This document shows, one piece after another, positions 50,433 to 59,748 of a DNA stretch of 64,000 nucleotides. The stretch comes from Haloprofundus halophilus. GTDB taxonomy: Archaea > Halobacteriota > Halobacteria > Halobacteriales > Haloferacaceae. How positions within the stretch are numbered: position 1 is the first letter of the stretch; every line of letters begins with the position of its first letter. The notes under the pieces are model-generated. The model was not told the origin of the DNA and ran no database searches. It saw nothing but the letters and a program-made list of their open reading frames with translations. Both the position numbers and the translations under genes were made by a program. The stretch covers positions 1,674,001 through 1,738,000 of the forward strand of contig NZ_QQRR01000001.1 in assembly GCF_003439925.1 (NCBI RefSeq), written 5' to 3'.

Positions 50433-51290
50433 ATGCAAGTCGCCGACGCTATGACGCCCCGCGAGGAGGTCGTGACGGTCGAACTCCCAGGCACGCGGGA
50501 CGACGTACTCGAGTATCTCCAAGAGCGCGGTTTCTCCTCCGTTCCGGTCGTCAAGCAGACCGACGACGGCGAGGAGTACCGCGGTCTCGTCTCCCGCGAC
50601 GACCTCATCGAACACCCCGACGAGGACCAGCTCGCCATCCTGATGCGGGAGGTCCCGACGACGACGCCGGACACCGACCTGACCGACGCCGCGCGACTGA
50701 TGCTCCGCGAGGGCGCACGGCGCGTCCCCGTCGTCGAGGTCGACGGCGCGACGACGCTCGTCGGCATCGTCACCGTCACCGACGTGATTCGCGCCATCGC
50801 CCGCGGTGACGTCGACGGCGAGACCGAGGTCGGCGAACTCGCCGCGACGGACATCAACACGGCGTACCAAGGGACGCCGCTGACGGTCGCCGAGCGCGAA
50901 ATCTACTACGCGAACGTCCCGTACGCCGTCGTCCTCGACGACGAGGGGAGCATGTCCGGCATCCTCACCGAGGTCGACATCATCGAAGTCGCCCGCGTCG
51001 TCGAAGGCGAGGACGAGACCGGCGACTCCGTCGCCAACCAGGACGACGAGTGGATGTGGGAGGGCATCAAAGCCGTCGGCAACCGCTACATTCCGACCCG
51101 GAACGTCGAGATTCCGACAGAGCCCGTCTCCGAGTTCATGACGAGCGACGTCGTCACCCTGCCGCGCCGGAAGACGGCGAAGAAAGCCGCCCAGCAGATG
51201 ATTACGAACGACATCGAACAGATTCCGATGGTGAGCGGCGACGAACTCGTCGGCGTCGTCCGCGACGTGAACCTCCTGGAGGCGCTTTGA
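50433..51290 (+). CDS. Four-CBS-domain protein
   Basis: A 285-residue protein made of four CBS motifs. They are recognisable around MTPREEVVTVELPGTRDDVL, VPTTTPDTDLTDAARLMLRE, DINTAYQGTPLTVAE and MTSDVVTLPRRKTAKKAAQQ. CBS pairs bind adenosine nucleotides and sense energy state. It lies two bases before glyS (TGA-G-ATG), so the two are co-transcribed. A role in regulation of translation or of a partner enzyme is speculative. The ATG at 50433 (MQVADAMTP) is preferred over an upstream GTG. Confidence 0.9.
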   Translation: MQVADAMTPREEVVTVELPGTRDDVLEYLQERGFSSVPVVKQTDDGEEYRGLVSRDDLIEHPDEDQLAILMREVPTTTPDTDLTDAARLMLREGARRVPVVEVDGATTLVGIVTVTDVIRAIARGDVDGETEVGELAATDINTAYQGTPLTVAEREIYYANVPYAVVLDDEGSMSGILTEVDIIEVARVVEGEDETGDSVANQDDEWMWEGIKAVGNRYIPTRNVEIPTEPVSEFMTSDVVTLPRRKTAKKAAQQMITNDIEQIPMVSGDELVGVVRDVNLLEAL

Positions 51291-51291
51291 G

Positions 51292-53082
51292 ATGCCCGAC
51301 ACGGAAGCCATCACGGAGCTCTCGAAACGCCGCGGGTTCTTCTTTCTCTCCAGCGCCGCGTACGGCGGCGTCGCCGGCTTCTACACGTTCGGCCCGCAGG
51401 GCGCGGCGCTGAAGGCGAACGTCGAGTCGGCGTGGCGCGACCGCTTCACCGTCAAGGAGGGCAACCGCGAGATCGAAGCGCCGACCATCATGCCCGAGCC
51501 CGTATTCGAGGCGTCGGGGCATCTCGACGGCTTCAACGACATGCTCGTCGAGTGCGCGTCCTGCGGCGAGAGCCACCGCGCCGACCACCTCGTCGAGGAC
51601 GCCACCGGCATCGAGGACGCCGAGGCGCTCCCGAACTCGGAGGTCGCCGACCTCATCGCCGAGCACGACATCCACTGTCCGAACTGCGGCGAACCGCTGG
51701 CGGGCCAACCCGTCGAGAACTTCAACCTGATGTTCAAGACGGACATCGGTCCCGGCGGCGACCAGCCCGGCTACCTCCGCCCGGAGACCGCACAGGGTAT
51801 CTTCGTCGAGTTCCCGCGGCTGAAGGAGTACGCGCGCAACCAACTGCCGTTCGGCGTCACGCAGATCGGCCGCGCGTACCGCAACGAGATCAGCCCCCGG
51901 AAGGGTCTCGTCCGGGTTCGGGAGTTCACGCAAGCGGAGTTGGAGCAGTTCATCGACCCCGAGGAGGACGAACCGAACCTCGACGCCGTCGCCGACGTGG
52001 AGGTCCGTCTCTACCCCGCGGCCGAACAGGAGAGAGACGACGGCGACTACCTGGAGACGACCATCGGCGACGCCGTCGACGCGGGCATCATCGCCAACGA
52101 CTGGGTGGCCTACTACCTCGGCATCTCCCAGGAGTGGTACGAGCGCATCGGCGTCGACATGGACCGCTTCCGCTTCCGCCAGCACCTCTCGGGCGAGCGC
52201 GCCCACTACGCCAGCGACTGCTGGGACGCCGAGTCCGAACTCGGCGGCGACTGGGTCGAGATCGCCGGTTTCGCCTACCGCGGCGACTACGACCTCTCGA
52301 AGCACGACGAGTACGGCGACGACGACTTTACCCTCTTCAAGCAGTACGACGAGCCGAAGACGGTCGAGCGCGCGGTCGTCGACCCCGACATGAGCACGCT
52401 CGGTCCGGAGTTCGGCGGCGCGGCCGCCGACATCGCCGACGCGCTGCGGGACCTCGCGGCGCGCGACCCCGACGCCTTCGACGGCGACGAGGTGACCGTC
52501 GAGGCCGACGGCGAGGAGTACACCGTCTCGACCGAGGTCGCCGACTTCCGCGTCGAAGAACAGACCGAGTCCGGCGAGCACATCACCCCGCACGTGGTCG
52601 AACCGTCGTTCGGCGTCGGCCGGACGGTGTACACGGTGCTCGAACACGCCTACCGCGAGGACGAGGTGGCGGGCGAGGAGCGCACCTACCTCGCGCTCGA
52701 ACCCGAGATCGCGCCGACGTACGTCGGTATCTTCCCGCTGGTCGGTAACGACGAGCGCCTGACGGAGTTGGCTCGGGAACTCGTCCGCGACGTGCGCGAG
52801 GCGGGCCTCTCGGCTGAGTACGACGACTCGGGCAACATCGGTCGTCGCTACCGCCGCAAGGACGAGATCGGCACGCCGTTCTGCGTCACCGTGGACCGCG
52901 ACGGCGTCGAAGGCGACGGCGAGACGACGGTGACGGTGCGCGAACGCGACACGACCGCCCAGATTCGCCTGCCGGTCGACGCGCTCGTCGACGAGCTGAC
53001 GGCGATGCGGTCGGGTCGCCGGACGTTCGACGAGTTGCTGGACGCGTACGAGCGCGTCGACGCCGACACCGCGGAGGCGTGA
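51292..53082 (+). CDS. glyS: Glycyl-tRNA synthetase
   Basis: A 596-residue class-II synthetase of the dimeric archaeal/eukaryotic type that charges tRNA-Gly. It starts ITELSKRRGFFFLSSAAYGG and has a zinc-ribbon insert (CASCGESHRAD and CPNCGEPLAG). The class II motif 2 region is IGRAYRNEISPRKGLVRVRE. Motif 3 is in PSFGVGRTVYTVLEHAY, and an anticodon-binding domain forms the C-terminal part. It is immediately downstream of the CBS gene. Confidence 0.97.
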   Translation: MPDTEAITELSKRRGFFFLSSAAYGGVAGFYTFGPQGAALKANVESAWRDRFTVKEGNREIEAPTIMPEPVFEASGHLDGFNDMLVECASCGESHRADHLVEDATGIEDAEALPNSEVADLIAEHDIHCPNCGEPLAGQPVENFNLMFKTDIGPGGDQPGYLRPETAQGIFVEFPRLKEYARNQLPFGVTQIGRAYRNEISPRKGLVRVREFTQAELEQFIDPEEDEPNLDAVADVEVRLYPAAEQERDDGDYLETTIGDAVDAGIIANDWVAYYLGISQEWYERIGVDMDRFRFRQHLSGERAHYASDCWDAESELGGDWVEIAGFAYRGDYDLSKHDEYGDDDFTLFKQYDEPKTVERAVVDPDMSTLGPEFGGAAADIADALRDLAARDPDAFDGDEVTVEADGEEYTVSTEVADFRVEEQTESGEHITPHVVEPSFGVGRTVYTVLEHAYREDEVAGEERTYLALEPEIAPTYVGIFPLVGNDERLTELARELVRDVREAGLSAEYDDSGNIGRRYRRKDEIGTPFCVTVDRDGVEGDGETTVTVRERDTTAQIRLPVDALVDELTAMRSGRRTFDELLDAYERVDADTAEA

Positions 53083-53669
53083 GCGAACTCGCGCGCCGGG
53101 GCGTCCACGCGAGCGGCACCGCCGTCCCGGGGCTCTACCTGGTCGGGGCGCTCACGTGGCAGGAGTTGGGTTACGTCCTGCTCGGCCTCTCGGCGCTCGT
53201 CTCGGTGCTCGAACTCGTCCGCCTCGGCGTGGGTCTCGACTGGTGGGTGTACCGAAACCTGACACGCGAGTACGAACAGGAGAACGTCGCGGGCTACGCG
53301 CTGTACATGTACAGCATGACCGCCGTCGCCTGGCTGTTCCCGTGGTTCGTCGCGGTGCCGGGGATGTTGATGCTCACGGTCGGCGACCCGATAAGCGGGA
53401 TTCTCGGGAGCAACGAGGCCGGGCGTGCGAAGGAACTCGGCGTGCTCGGCGTCATGTTCCTCGTCTGCTTCGCGCTGGCGGTGCCCTTCACCACCGGACC
53501 GGCGGGAGTTTCCCGAGCGGTCGGCGTCGCGGCGGCGGCGGCGGGTGCGGCGGGGGCGACGTTCGCCGACGGCGTCAAACCCGTCGTCGCGGGCTACGTC
53601 GTCGACGACAACCTCTCGATTCCGCCGACGGCCTGCGTCGGAATCGCGGCGGTGCTGGTGGCGGTCTGA
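53079..53669 (+). CDS. Polyprenol/dolichol kinase-like membrane protein
   Basis: A 196-residue integral membrane protein with about six spans. It has VGDPISGILGSNEAGRAKELG and GATFADGVKPVVAGYVVDDN, the pattern of the dolichol/diacylglycerol/phytol kinase (CTP-dependent) family. It probably phosphorylates an isoprenoid alcohol. The GTG start overlaps the glyS stop (GTGA), so it is the last gene of a CBS-glyS-kinase operon. Confidence 0.8.
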   Translation: MSELARRGVHASGTAVPGLYLVGALTWQELGYVLLGLSALVSVLELVRLGVGLDWWVYRNLTREYEQENVAGYALYMYSMTAVAWLFPWFVAVPGMLMLTVGDPISGILGSNEAGRAKELGVLGVMFLVCFALAVPFTTGPAGVSRAVGVAAAAAGAAGATFADGVKPVVAGYVVDDNLSIPPTACVGIAAVLVAV

Positions 53670-53754
53670 GTCCCCACCGGGCGGCGGTCGGGGCCGGCGT
53701 TCGAGGGGAGCGACGACGGTAGAATCTTGGTGCCCGCGTCCAACTCTTCACGGT

Positions 53755-54255
53755 ATGACCGTCTACGAGAGCGACCTTCCGGGCGTCGGCAAGAAGTTCG
53801 AGGTGGAGCTGAACGACGAGAGTCAGCTCGTCATCGTCATCCACAACACCGGTAAACGCGAGCTGTTTCTCCGCGAGTCCCCGGATGCGGACTCCGACAA
53901 GCTGTTCGAGCTCTCCGACCGCTTGGCCCGACAGGTCGGCACCATCATGGAAGGGGCGTACTTCCAGCCGATTCGCACCGAGACCATCGACACGGTGCTG
54001 TCGGACGAGACGCTCATCGAGTGGGTGAAACTCACCGCCGACTCGCCGCTCACCGGCAAGACGCTCGCGGAGTCGCAGGTCCGCCAGCGAATCGGCGTCT
54101 CCGTCGTCGCCGTCCAGCGAGGCGACGAGACCATCTCGAACCCCGGCGCGGAGTTCGCGGTCGAGGAGGGCGACACCCTCGTCGTCATCGGGGGGAAGGA
54201 CGCCTGTCGGGAGTTCCAGGAGTACGCGACTGCCGGGTCGCCGGACGACGAATGA
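53755..54255 (+). CDS. TrkA-C (RCK_C) antiporter regulatory subunit, KhtT-like
   Basis: A 166-residue cytosolic protein. The N-terminal domain begins TVYESDLPGVGKKFEVEL. The C-terminal half is an RCK_C/TrkA-C ligand-binding domain (SPLTGKTLAESQVRQRIGVS and EFAVEEGDTLVVIGG). This matches KhtT, the regulatory subunit of KhtU-type cation/proton antiporters, and the antiporter gene follows. Its stop overlaps the ATG of a 22-codon ORF (ATGA), which abuts the antiporter start. Confidence 0.88.
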   Translation: MTVYESDLPGVGKKFEVELNDESQLVIVIHNTGKRELFLRESPDADSDKLFELSDRLARQVGTIMEGAYFQPIRTETIDTVLSDETLIEWVKLTADSPLTGKTLAESQVRQRIGVSVVAVQRGDETISNPGAEFAVEEGDTLVVIGGKDACREFQEYATAGSPDDE

Positions 54256-54320
54256 GCCGCGAACTACGAGGTAAACGGGCCGAGCAGGAGGCGGCGGCTC
54301 TCGGCGGAGGTGGCGGCTAG
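54252..54320 (+). CDS. 22-codon ORF between KhtT- and KhtU-like genes
   Basis: A tiny ORF, MSRELRGKRAEQEAAALGGG then two more Gly. It starts in an ATGA overlap with the KhtT-like stop, and its TAG is immediately followed by the ATG of the antiporter. The exact fit on both sides implies at least translational coupling. The sequence has a short charged helix and a Gly tail. It could be a coupling leader or a micro-subunit. There is no independent evidence for the peptide. Confidence 0.45.
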   Translation: MSRELRGKRAEQEAAALGGGGG

Positions 54321-55517
54321 ATGGCGGCGATGGAACTGTGGCAGGTCGGCGGGCTGTTCGTCGGCATCGCGGTGGCGGGCGCAGTAGCCACCCGCGTCGG
54401 CCTCTCGGTGATTCCGCTGTACGTCGTCGTCGGGATGCTCGTCGGCCCGAACGTGCTCGGGCGGTACGCCCCCGAGTTCGCCATCCCGAGCGGCGACATC
54501 GTGACGATACTCGCCGAGATCGGCATCGTCCTCCTCCTGTTTTTCCTCGGACTGGAGTTCAGCCTCGACCGACTCATGGAGGCGAGGCGACGAATCACCG
54601 GTGCGGGACTGTTGGACCTCGCCATCAACTTCCCCGTCGGCGTCGGCCTCGGTCTGCTGTTCGGGTGGAACCTACTCGAATCGGTGCTTCTGGGCGGCGT
54701 CGTCTACATCTCCTCCAGCGCCGTCATCACGAAGTCGCTCATCGACCTCGGCTGGATCGCCAACCGCGAGAGCGAGCCGATGTTGGGGACGCTCGTGTTC
54801 GAGGATCTGTTCATCGCCGTCTACCTCGCCGTCGTCGCCGCGCTCGTCGGCGGCAGCGGCGGTCTCGAAACGGCCGCCGTCGACGTCGCCGTCGCCGTCG
54901 CGTTCCTCGGTGTCCTCCTCGCGGGCGTCTGGTTCGGCGGGCCGCTGTTCGAGCGCGTCTTCGACGCGGATTCGAGCGAGCTGTTCGTGCTCCGCGTGCT
55001 GGCGATGGCGGTGTTCGTCGCCGGCGTCGCGCTCGCAATCGGCGTGAGCGAAGCCGTGGCGGCGTTCTTCGTCGGGATGGGCTTCTCCAGCACCGACCAC
55101 GTCGAGCGCATCGAACGGCTGTTGACGCCGGTCCGCGACATCTTCGCGGCCGTCTTCTTCTTCTACATCGGCCTCGGAACCGACCCGCTGCTCGTCGCGA
55201 CGACGGTCGGACTCCTCGCCGTCGCCGTCGTCGCGACGACGCCGACGAAAGTCGTCTCGGGCTTCTACAGCGGCCGCATCTACGGCCTCGACGACCGGCG
55301 TTCGCTCCGCGTCGGGCTCGGGATGGTGACGCGCGGGGAGTTCTCGCTCATCATCGCCACCGTCGCCGCGACGGGGAGCGGGCCGGTGATGACGCAGGTG
55401 ATTCCGGCGTTCGCCGTCGGCTACGTGCTGGTGATGAGCATCCTCGGAACGGTGCTGATGCAGTACTCGGGAGTGCTCGAGGGGGTACTGGCGCGTCGGT
55501 CGGAGGCGGCGGGCTAA
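54321..55517 (+). CDS. Cation:proton antiporter, CPA2 family (KhtU/KefB-like)
   Basis: A 398-residue CPA2 antiporter with about 12 membrane spans. Family signatures include YVVVGMLVGPNVLGRYAPEF, FFLGLEFSLDRLM (the LGLE region), and GMVTRGEFSLIIATVAATG. It probably expels potassium or sodium in exchange for protons. No cytosolic TrkA-N domain is fused; the separate RCK_C protein upstream serves instead. It is convergent with argF, and an A6 run starts right at its stop codon. Confidence 0.92.
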   Translation: MAAMELWQVGGLFVGIAVAGAVATRVGLSVIPLYVVVGMLVGPNVLGRYAPEFAIPSGDIVTILAEIGIVLLLFFLGLEFSLDRLMEARRRITGAGLLDLAINFPVGVGLGLLFGWNLLESVLLGGVVYISSSAVITKSLIDLGWIANRESEPMLGTLVFEDLFIAVYLAVVAALVGGSGGLETAAVDVAVAVAFLGVLLAGVWFGGPLFERVFDADSSELFVLRVLAMAVFVAGVALAIGVSEAVAAFFVGMGFSSTDHVERIERLLTPVRDIFAAVFFFYIGLGTDPLLVATTVGLLAVAVVATTPTKVVSGFYSGRIYGLDDRRSLRVGLGMVTRGEFSLIIATVAATGSGPVMTQVIPAFAVGYVLVMSILGTVLMQYSGVLEGVLARRSEAAG

Positions 55518-55521
55518 AAAA
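55516..55521 (-). terminator. T-run terminator of the arginine operon
   Basis: A run of six A (six T on the minus strand) lies 19-24 bases past the argF stop, at the end of the seven-gene minus-strand operon. It overlaps the stop codon of the convergent antiporter. Confidence 0.5.
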
Positions 55522-55539
55522 CGAAGCGGAGGCGGAGCG

Positions 55540-56448
55540 CTACGACAGTAGTTCCGCCAGTAACCCGTTCTGGGCGTGGAGGCGGTTTTCGGCCTGCTGC
55601 CAGACGAGCGAGCGCTCCGACTCCAGCACCTCGTCGGTGACTTCTTCGCCGCGGTGGGCCGGCAGACAGTGCATCACCTTCGCGTCGGTGTCCGCGAGCA
55701 GGGTAGCGCCGAGTTGGAACCCGTCGAACGCCGCCAGTTTCTCCTCGCGCTGGTCTTCCTGTCCCATGCTCACCCACACGTCCGTGTAGACGACGTCCGC
55801 GTCGGCGACGGCGGCTTTAGGGTCGGTCGTCGTCTCCGGTTCGCCGCCGAGTTCGGCCGCGCGCGAGAGCACCGAGTCATCGATGCCGTAGCCCGCCGGC
55901 GTCGCCACCGTGAGGTCGACGCCCGCGAGCGCACAGCCGAGCACGAACGACTGCGCGACGTTGTTGCCGTCGCCGACCCAGGCGACGTCGACGTCGAAGC
56001 CGCCGAACGTCTCGCGGATGGTCAGCAGGTCCGCGAGCGTCTGGCAGGGGTGGGCGTCGTCGGTGAGGCCGTTGACGACCGGAACGGTGGCGTACTCCGC
56101 CAGCTCCTCGAGGTCCGCGTGGTCGAACAGCCGCGCCATGATGACGTCGACGTAGCCCGACAGCGCGCGGGCGGTATCCTTGACGGGTTCGCCGTGGCCG
56201 AGGTGGACATCGTCGGGACCGAGGAAGATGGCGTGGCCGCCGAGCTTCGTCATCCCCGTCTCGAAGGAGACTCTCGTCCTGGTGCTCGGTTTCTCGAACA
56301 GCATCGCCAGCGTCGCCTGCGGGAACTGCACGTCGTCGTCTCCCGCTTTGAGCGCCGCCGCCCGGTCGAGGACGGTCTCGACCTCCGCCGCCGAGAGGTC
56401 GTCGATGTCGAGGACGTTCGCCGTCTCCAGTTCGCTCGCGGCGGCCAT
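55540..56448 (-). CDS. argF: Ornithine carbamoyltransferase
   Basis: A 302-residue transcarbamoylase that forms citrulline from ornithine and carbamoyl phosphate. The carbamoyl-phosphate motif is EKPSTRTRVSF (STRTR at 55-59). DDAHPCQTLADLLT holds the HPCQ loop, and the ornithine-binding HCLP is in KVMHCLPAHRGEEV. Its ATG overlaps the argE stop by one base (TGATG), so it is the last gene of the cluster. The frame stays open far upstream, but the ATG at 56448 is the natural start. Confidence 0.96.
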   Translation of the reverse strand: MAAASELETANVLDIDDLSAAEVETVLDRAAALKAGDDDVQFPQATLAMLFEKPSTRTRVSFETGMTKLGGHAIFLGPDDVHLGHGEPVKDTARALSGYVDVIMARLFDHADLEELAEYATVPVVNGLTDDAHPCQTLADLLTIRETFGGFDVDVAWVGDGNNVAQSFVLGCALAGVDLTVATPAGYGIDDSVLSRAAELGGEPETTTDPKAAVADADVVYTDVWVSMGQEDQREEKLAAFDGFQLGATLLADTDAKVMHCLPAHRGEEVTDEVLESERSLVWQQAENRLHAQNGLLAELLS

Positions 56449-57542
56449 CACGCGTCGCCTCCGAGTCTCTCGGCGACGGCCGTGAGAACCGACACCGAGT
56501 TGTCGAACTCCGAGAGCGAGAGGTGCTCGTTCGGGGCGTGGTCGAGGTCCGAGTCGCCGGGGCCGTAGGTGACCATCGGGCAGTTCCAGACGCCCGCGTA
56601 GAGGTTCATGTCGCTCGTCCCGGTCTTCCGGAGCAGACGGGGGTCGCCGCCGGCCTGTCGGATAGCGACGCGGAACGCCCGCGCCACGTCGGTGCGGGGG
56701 CTCTCCATCACGGGCGGGATGGGCTCCTGCCAGTGGACGCTCCCGTCGGTGAGCTCCCCCTCCGCGACTTCGCGCACGTCCTCGATGGTGAGCCTCGGGG
56801 GCACGCGGAACTGGACGTCGACGGTCGCCTCGACGGCGAAGCCGTCCGCCGTGGGGCCGCCGTCGAAGGCGATGGGTTTCGTCGTCACCGTGTCGAAGAC
56901 GCCCTCCGAGTCCTCGGCCGCGAAGAACTCCGCGACCCGCGACCACCAGTCGACGGCCGACTGGATGGCGTTGTTCTCCGGGCGCGAGGAGTGGCCGAGT
57001 TCGCTCGTGGCGACGTACGTCCCCGCGAGGAAGCCGCGGTAGCCGAGGGTGATACCGTCCCAGCCGCTGGGTTCGCCGTTGACGACGGCGTCGGGTTCCT
57101 CGCGCGTCTCGGCGAGGTGGCGCGCGCCGCGGGAGTCGGTCTCCTCGCAGACGACGCCGACGAAGCTCACGCCGGTCTCGACCGCTGCGACGGCCATCGC
57201 CGCCAGCGGTCCCGTCGCGTCGACGCTGCCGCGGCCCCACAGTTGGGGGCTGTCCTCGTCCCCGTCGCCCTCGCGTATCTCCACGGGCACCTCGCCGGGG
57301 ACGGTGTCGACGTGCGACGTGAGGAGTACCGAGTCGTCGGCGGGCGCGCGGACGTTACCCACCTCGTCGACCCAGACTTCGCGGTCGTGCGCCTCGAAGA
57401 AGTCGACGAGCACCGCGGCCGCGTCGGCCTCGTCGCCCGAGACCGAGGGCGTCGAGACGAGGTCGTACAGCAGTCGCTTGCCCTCGGTGTCGAGCGCGTC
57501 GTGATACGCTCCGTCGCTCTCGGCGGCGCTGACGGTGTTCAT
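56448..57542 (-). CDS. argE: LysW-ornithine/lysine hydrolase
   Basis: A 364-residue M20-type metallopeptidase (ArgE/LysK family) that releases ornithine, or lysine, from the LysW carrier protein. Metal ligands appear in LLTSHVDTVPG, WGRGSVDATGPLAAM and CEETDSRGARH. It lies between argD and argF. Haloarchaea usually make lysine by the diaminopimelate route, so the main product here is probably ornithine. The start at 57542 overlaps the argD stop. Confidence 0.93.
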   Translation of the reverse strand: MNTVSAAESDGAYHDALDTEGKRLLYDLVSTPSVSGDEADAAAVLVDFFEAHDREVWVDEVGNVRAPADDSVLLTSHVDTVPGEVPVEIREGDGDEDSPQLWGRGSVDATGPLAAMAVAAVETGVSFVGVVCEETDSRGARHLAETREEPDAVVNGEPSGWDGITLGYRGFLAGTYVATSELGHSSRPENNAIQSAVDWWSRVAEFFAAEDSEGVFDTVTTKPIAFDGGPTADGFAVEATVDVQFRVPPRLTIEDVREVAEGELTDGSVHWQEPIPPVMESPRTDVARAFRVAIRQAGGDPRLLRKTGTSDMNLYAGVWNCPMVTYGPGDSDLDHAPNEHLSLSEFDNSVSVLTAVAERLGGDA

Positions 57543-58675
57543 CCGAGCACCTCCGCGAAGGCCTCGACGAAGCGGTCGGCGTGTTCCTGTTCGGCGACGA
57601 GCGGCGGCAGCAGGCGGACGACCGACCGGCCCGCGGGCAGCGCGAGTATCTGCTCGGAGAGCGCGAGGTCGCGTAGAATGCGGTTCGCGCCGCGTTTGAC
57701 CTCGATACCGAGCAGCAGGCCCTGCCCGCGCACGTCGCGGACGGGCAGGTCGTGCTCCTCGGTCGCCGCTTCGAGCGACTCGGCGAGGTACGCGCCCACG
57801 TCGCCGGCGTGCGTCGGGAGGTCCTCCTCGACGACCACGTCGAGCGTGGCGTTGGCGGCGGCGCAGACGACCGGGCCGCCAGAGAACGTCGACCCGTGGT
57901 CGCCGCACGCCTCGGCTATCCAGTCGGCACAGAGCGTCGCCCCGAGCGGGAGGCCCGAGGCGATGCCTTTCGCCGTGGTGAGGACGTCGGGCGTGACGCC
58001 CGCGGCCTCGCAGGCCCACAGCGACCCGGTGCGACCGACGCCGGTCTGAATCTCGTCGAAGACGAGCGCCGACCCCGCGTCCTCGGTTATCTCGCGGGCC
58101 GACCGCAGGTACTCCGTGTCGGCGGGGTGGACGCCGCCCTCGCCCTGGACGGGTTCGAGGAAGACGGCGGCCGTCTCGTCGTCGACCGCTTCGGCCAGTT
58201 CCTCGGCGTCGCCGTAGGAGACGAACTCGACGCCGCCGGCGAGCGGTTCGAACGGCTTCTTGTACTTCTGCTTCCACGTCATCGCCAGCGCGCCGAGAGT
58301 GCGGCCGTGGAAGCCGCGCTTCGTGGCGACGATTTTCGAGCGCCCGGTCGCGCTGCGAGCGAACTTCATCGCCGCCTCGTTGGCTTCGGTACCGGAGTTG
58401 CAGAGCCAGACGTTCGAGATATCGCCGGGCGCGAGCGTCGCCAACTTGTCGTACAGTTCGGTGCGCGCGGCGACGGGGTACGACCCTTGGACGTAGAGCA
58501 ACTCGCCGGCCTGCTTCTGGACCGCGTCGACGACGTTCGGGTGGCAGTGCCCCGTCGCGGCGACGGCGTAGCTCGCGCCGAAATCGAGGTACTCGGTGCC
58601 GTCGTCGGCGTACAGCGACATCCCCTCGCCCGATTCGATCTGGATGGGCTTCTCCGAGAAGACGAAGCCGCTCAC
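57539..58675 (-). CDS. argD: LysW-linked (acetyl)ornithine aminotransferase
   Basis: A 378-residue class-III PLP aminotransferase that turns LysW-glutamate semialdehyde into LysW-ornithine. The PLP lysine is K236 (DVLTTAKGIASGLPLGA), and substrate-contact regions are LCNSGTEANEAAMK and VFLEPVQGEGGV. The start is GTG, which overlaps the argB stop (GTGA). The end overlaps argE by four bases. Confidence 0.95.
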   Translation of the reverse strand: MSGFVFSEKPIQIESGEGMSLYADDGTEYLDFGASYAVAATGHCHPNVVDAVQKQAGELLYVQGSYPVAARTELYDKLATLAPGDISNVWLCNSGTEANEAAMKFARSATGRSKIVATKRGFHGRTLGALAMTWKQKYKKPFEPLAGGVEFVSYGDAEELAEAVDDETAAVFLEPVQGEGGVHPADTEYLRSAREITEDAGSALVFDEIQTGVGRTGSLWACEAAGVTPDVLTTAKGIASGLPLGATLCADWIAEACGDHGSTFSGGPVVCAAANATLDVVVEEDLPTHAGDVGAYLAESLEAATEEHDLPVRDVRGQGLLLGIEVKRGANRILRDLALSEQILALPAGRSVVRLLPPLVAEQEHADRFVEAFAEVLG

Positions 58676-59712
58676 GCGGAGTCACCTCCGAGCGCCGAGG
58701 CGTCGACAGAGTCGGCGGTGGTTTCGGGTGCGTCCTCGCCGAGTGCGCCGGGCGTGATGCGCGTTCCCGCGCCGTTGAGCGCCGAGACGATAGGGTCGTT
58801 GACGTTCGCGTCGGAGACGACGACGGCCGATGCGCCGCCGGTTAGCGCCTCCTTCGCCGCCATCACTTTCTTCGTCATGAACCCCTCGGCAGCCGAGTCG
58901 AGCGCCGCGAGCTCCTCGGGCGTCGCCGCCGAGTCAACGAGCGTCGCCTCGTCGTCGGGGTCCTCGTACACGCCCGAAACGTCGGTCAGGACGACGAGTT
59001 CCGCACCGAGCGCGCCAGCGACAGCGGCCGCGGCGCGGTCGGCGTCGGCGTTGACGGGCGTGACGGAGCCATCCTTCTCCTTGCCGAGCATCGGCACCGT
59101 GACGACCGGCGTGTAACCGTCCGCGAGCAGCGTCTCCAGCAGTTGGGAGTTGACCGATTCGATCTTCCCGGAGTGGTCGCCGCGTTTGATCTTCTTTTTC
59201 CCATTTTCGACGACGCGGACGGCGGATTTGCGCTTGCCCGTCAGGAGGCCGCCGTCGACGCCCGAGAGGCCGACCGCGTCGACGCCCGCGTCGCGGAGCG
59301 TCGCCGTCAGGTCGGTGTTGAGCTTGCCGGGCATCACCATCGAGAACACCTCCATCGCGCGCTCGTCGGTGAAGCGGCCGACGACGCCCGACGGCGTCTC
59401 GACGTACGTCGGCTCCTCGCCGAGCGCTTCGAGCGTGTCGTCGACGGCCGTCGACCCGCCGTGGACGACGACGACGTCTCTCCCGTTTGCGACGAGGTGC
59501 GCCACGTCGCTCACCGCGCCCGCGGGGTCGACGGCTTTCGCGCCGCCGACTTTGACGACGACCGGCGGCTGTCGGTTTGCGGAGCCACCGTCGGTTCGGG
59601 TCGACGTGCCACCGTCGGTGTACAGTTGGTCGTCGTCTGTGCCGCAGTCGTTGTCGACGAGTTGCTCGTGGGCCGCGAGCAGTTCGTCGCGCGTGTAGGT
59701 GCTCTGTGTCAT
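58672..59712 (-). CDS. argB: LysW-glutamate/aminoadipate kinase
   Basis: A 346-residue amino-acid kinase family protein that phosphorylates the LysW-bound glutamate. The kinase core begins PPVVVKVGGAKAVDPAG and includes VVVVHGGSTAVDD. It also has VTPVNADADRAAAAVAGALG. An N-terminal extension of about 45 residues (Thr/Asp/Gly-rich, including TDGGTSTRTDGGSANR) is longer than in LysZ proteins from other archaea. The ATG at 59712 begins it; the extension is probably real but could be trimmed if a later start is used. The end overlaps argD. Confidence 0.93.
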   Translation of the reverse strand: MTQSTYTRDELLAAHEQLVDNDCGTDDDQLYTDGGTSTRTDGGSANRQPPVVVKVGGAKAVDPAGAVSDVAHLVANGRDVVVVHGGSTAVDDTLEALGEEPTYVETPSGVVGRFTDERAMEVFSMVMPGKLNTDLTATLRDAGVDAVGLSGVDGGLLTGKRKSAVRVVENGKKKIKRGDHSGKIESVNSQLLETLLADGYTPVVTVPMLGKEKDGSVTPVNADADRAAAAVAGALGAELVVLTDVSGVYEDPDDEATLVDSAATPEELAALDSAAEGFMTKKVMAAKEALTGGASAVVVSDANVNDPIVSALNGAGTRITPGALGEDAPETTADSVDASALGGDSA

Positions 59713-59748
59713 CGGTGTGTCTCTCGTAGTTCTGTTCCAATCCGGTTC

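Noticed and set aside
56449-57240. In-frame extension of argF across argE
   Set aside because: It is an out-of-frame reading of argE with Arg-rich product; the ATG at 56448 overlaps the argE stop as in the rest of the operon.
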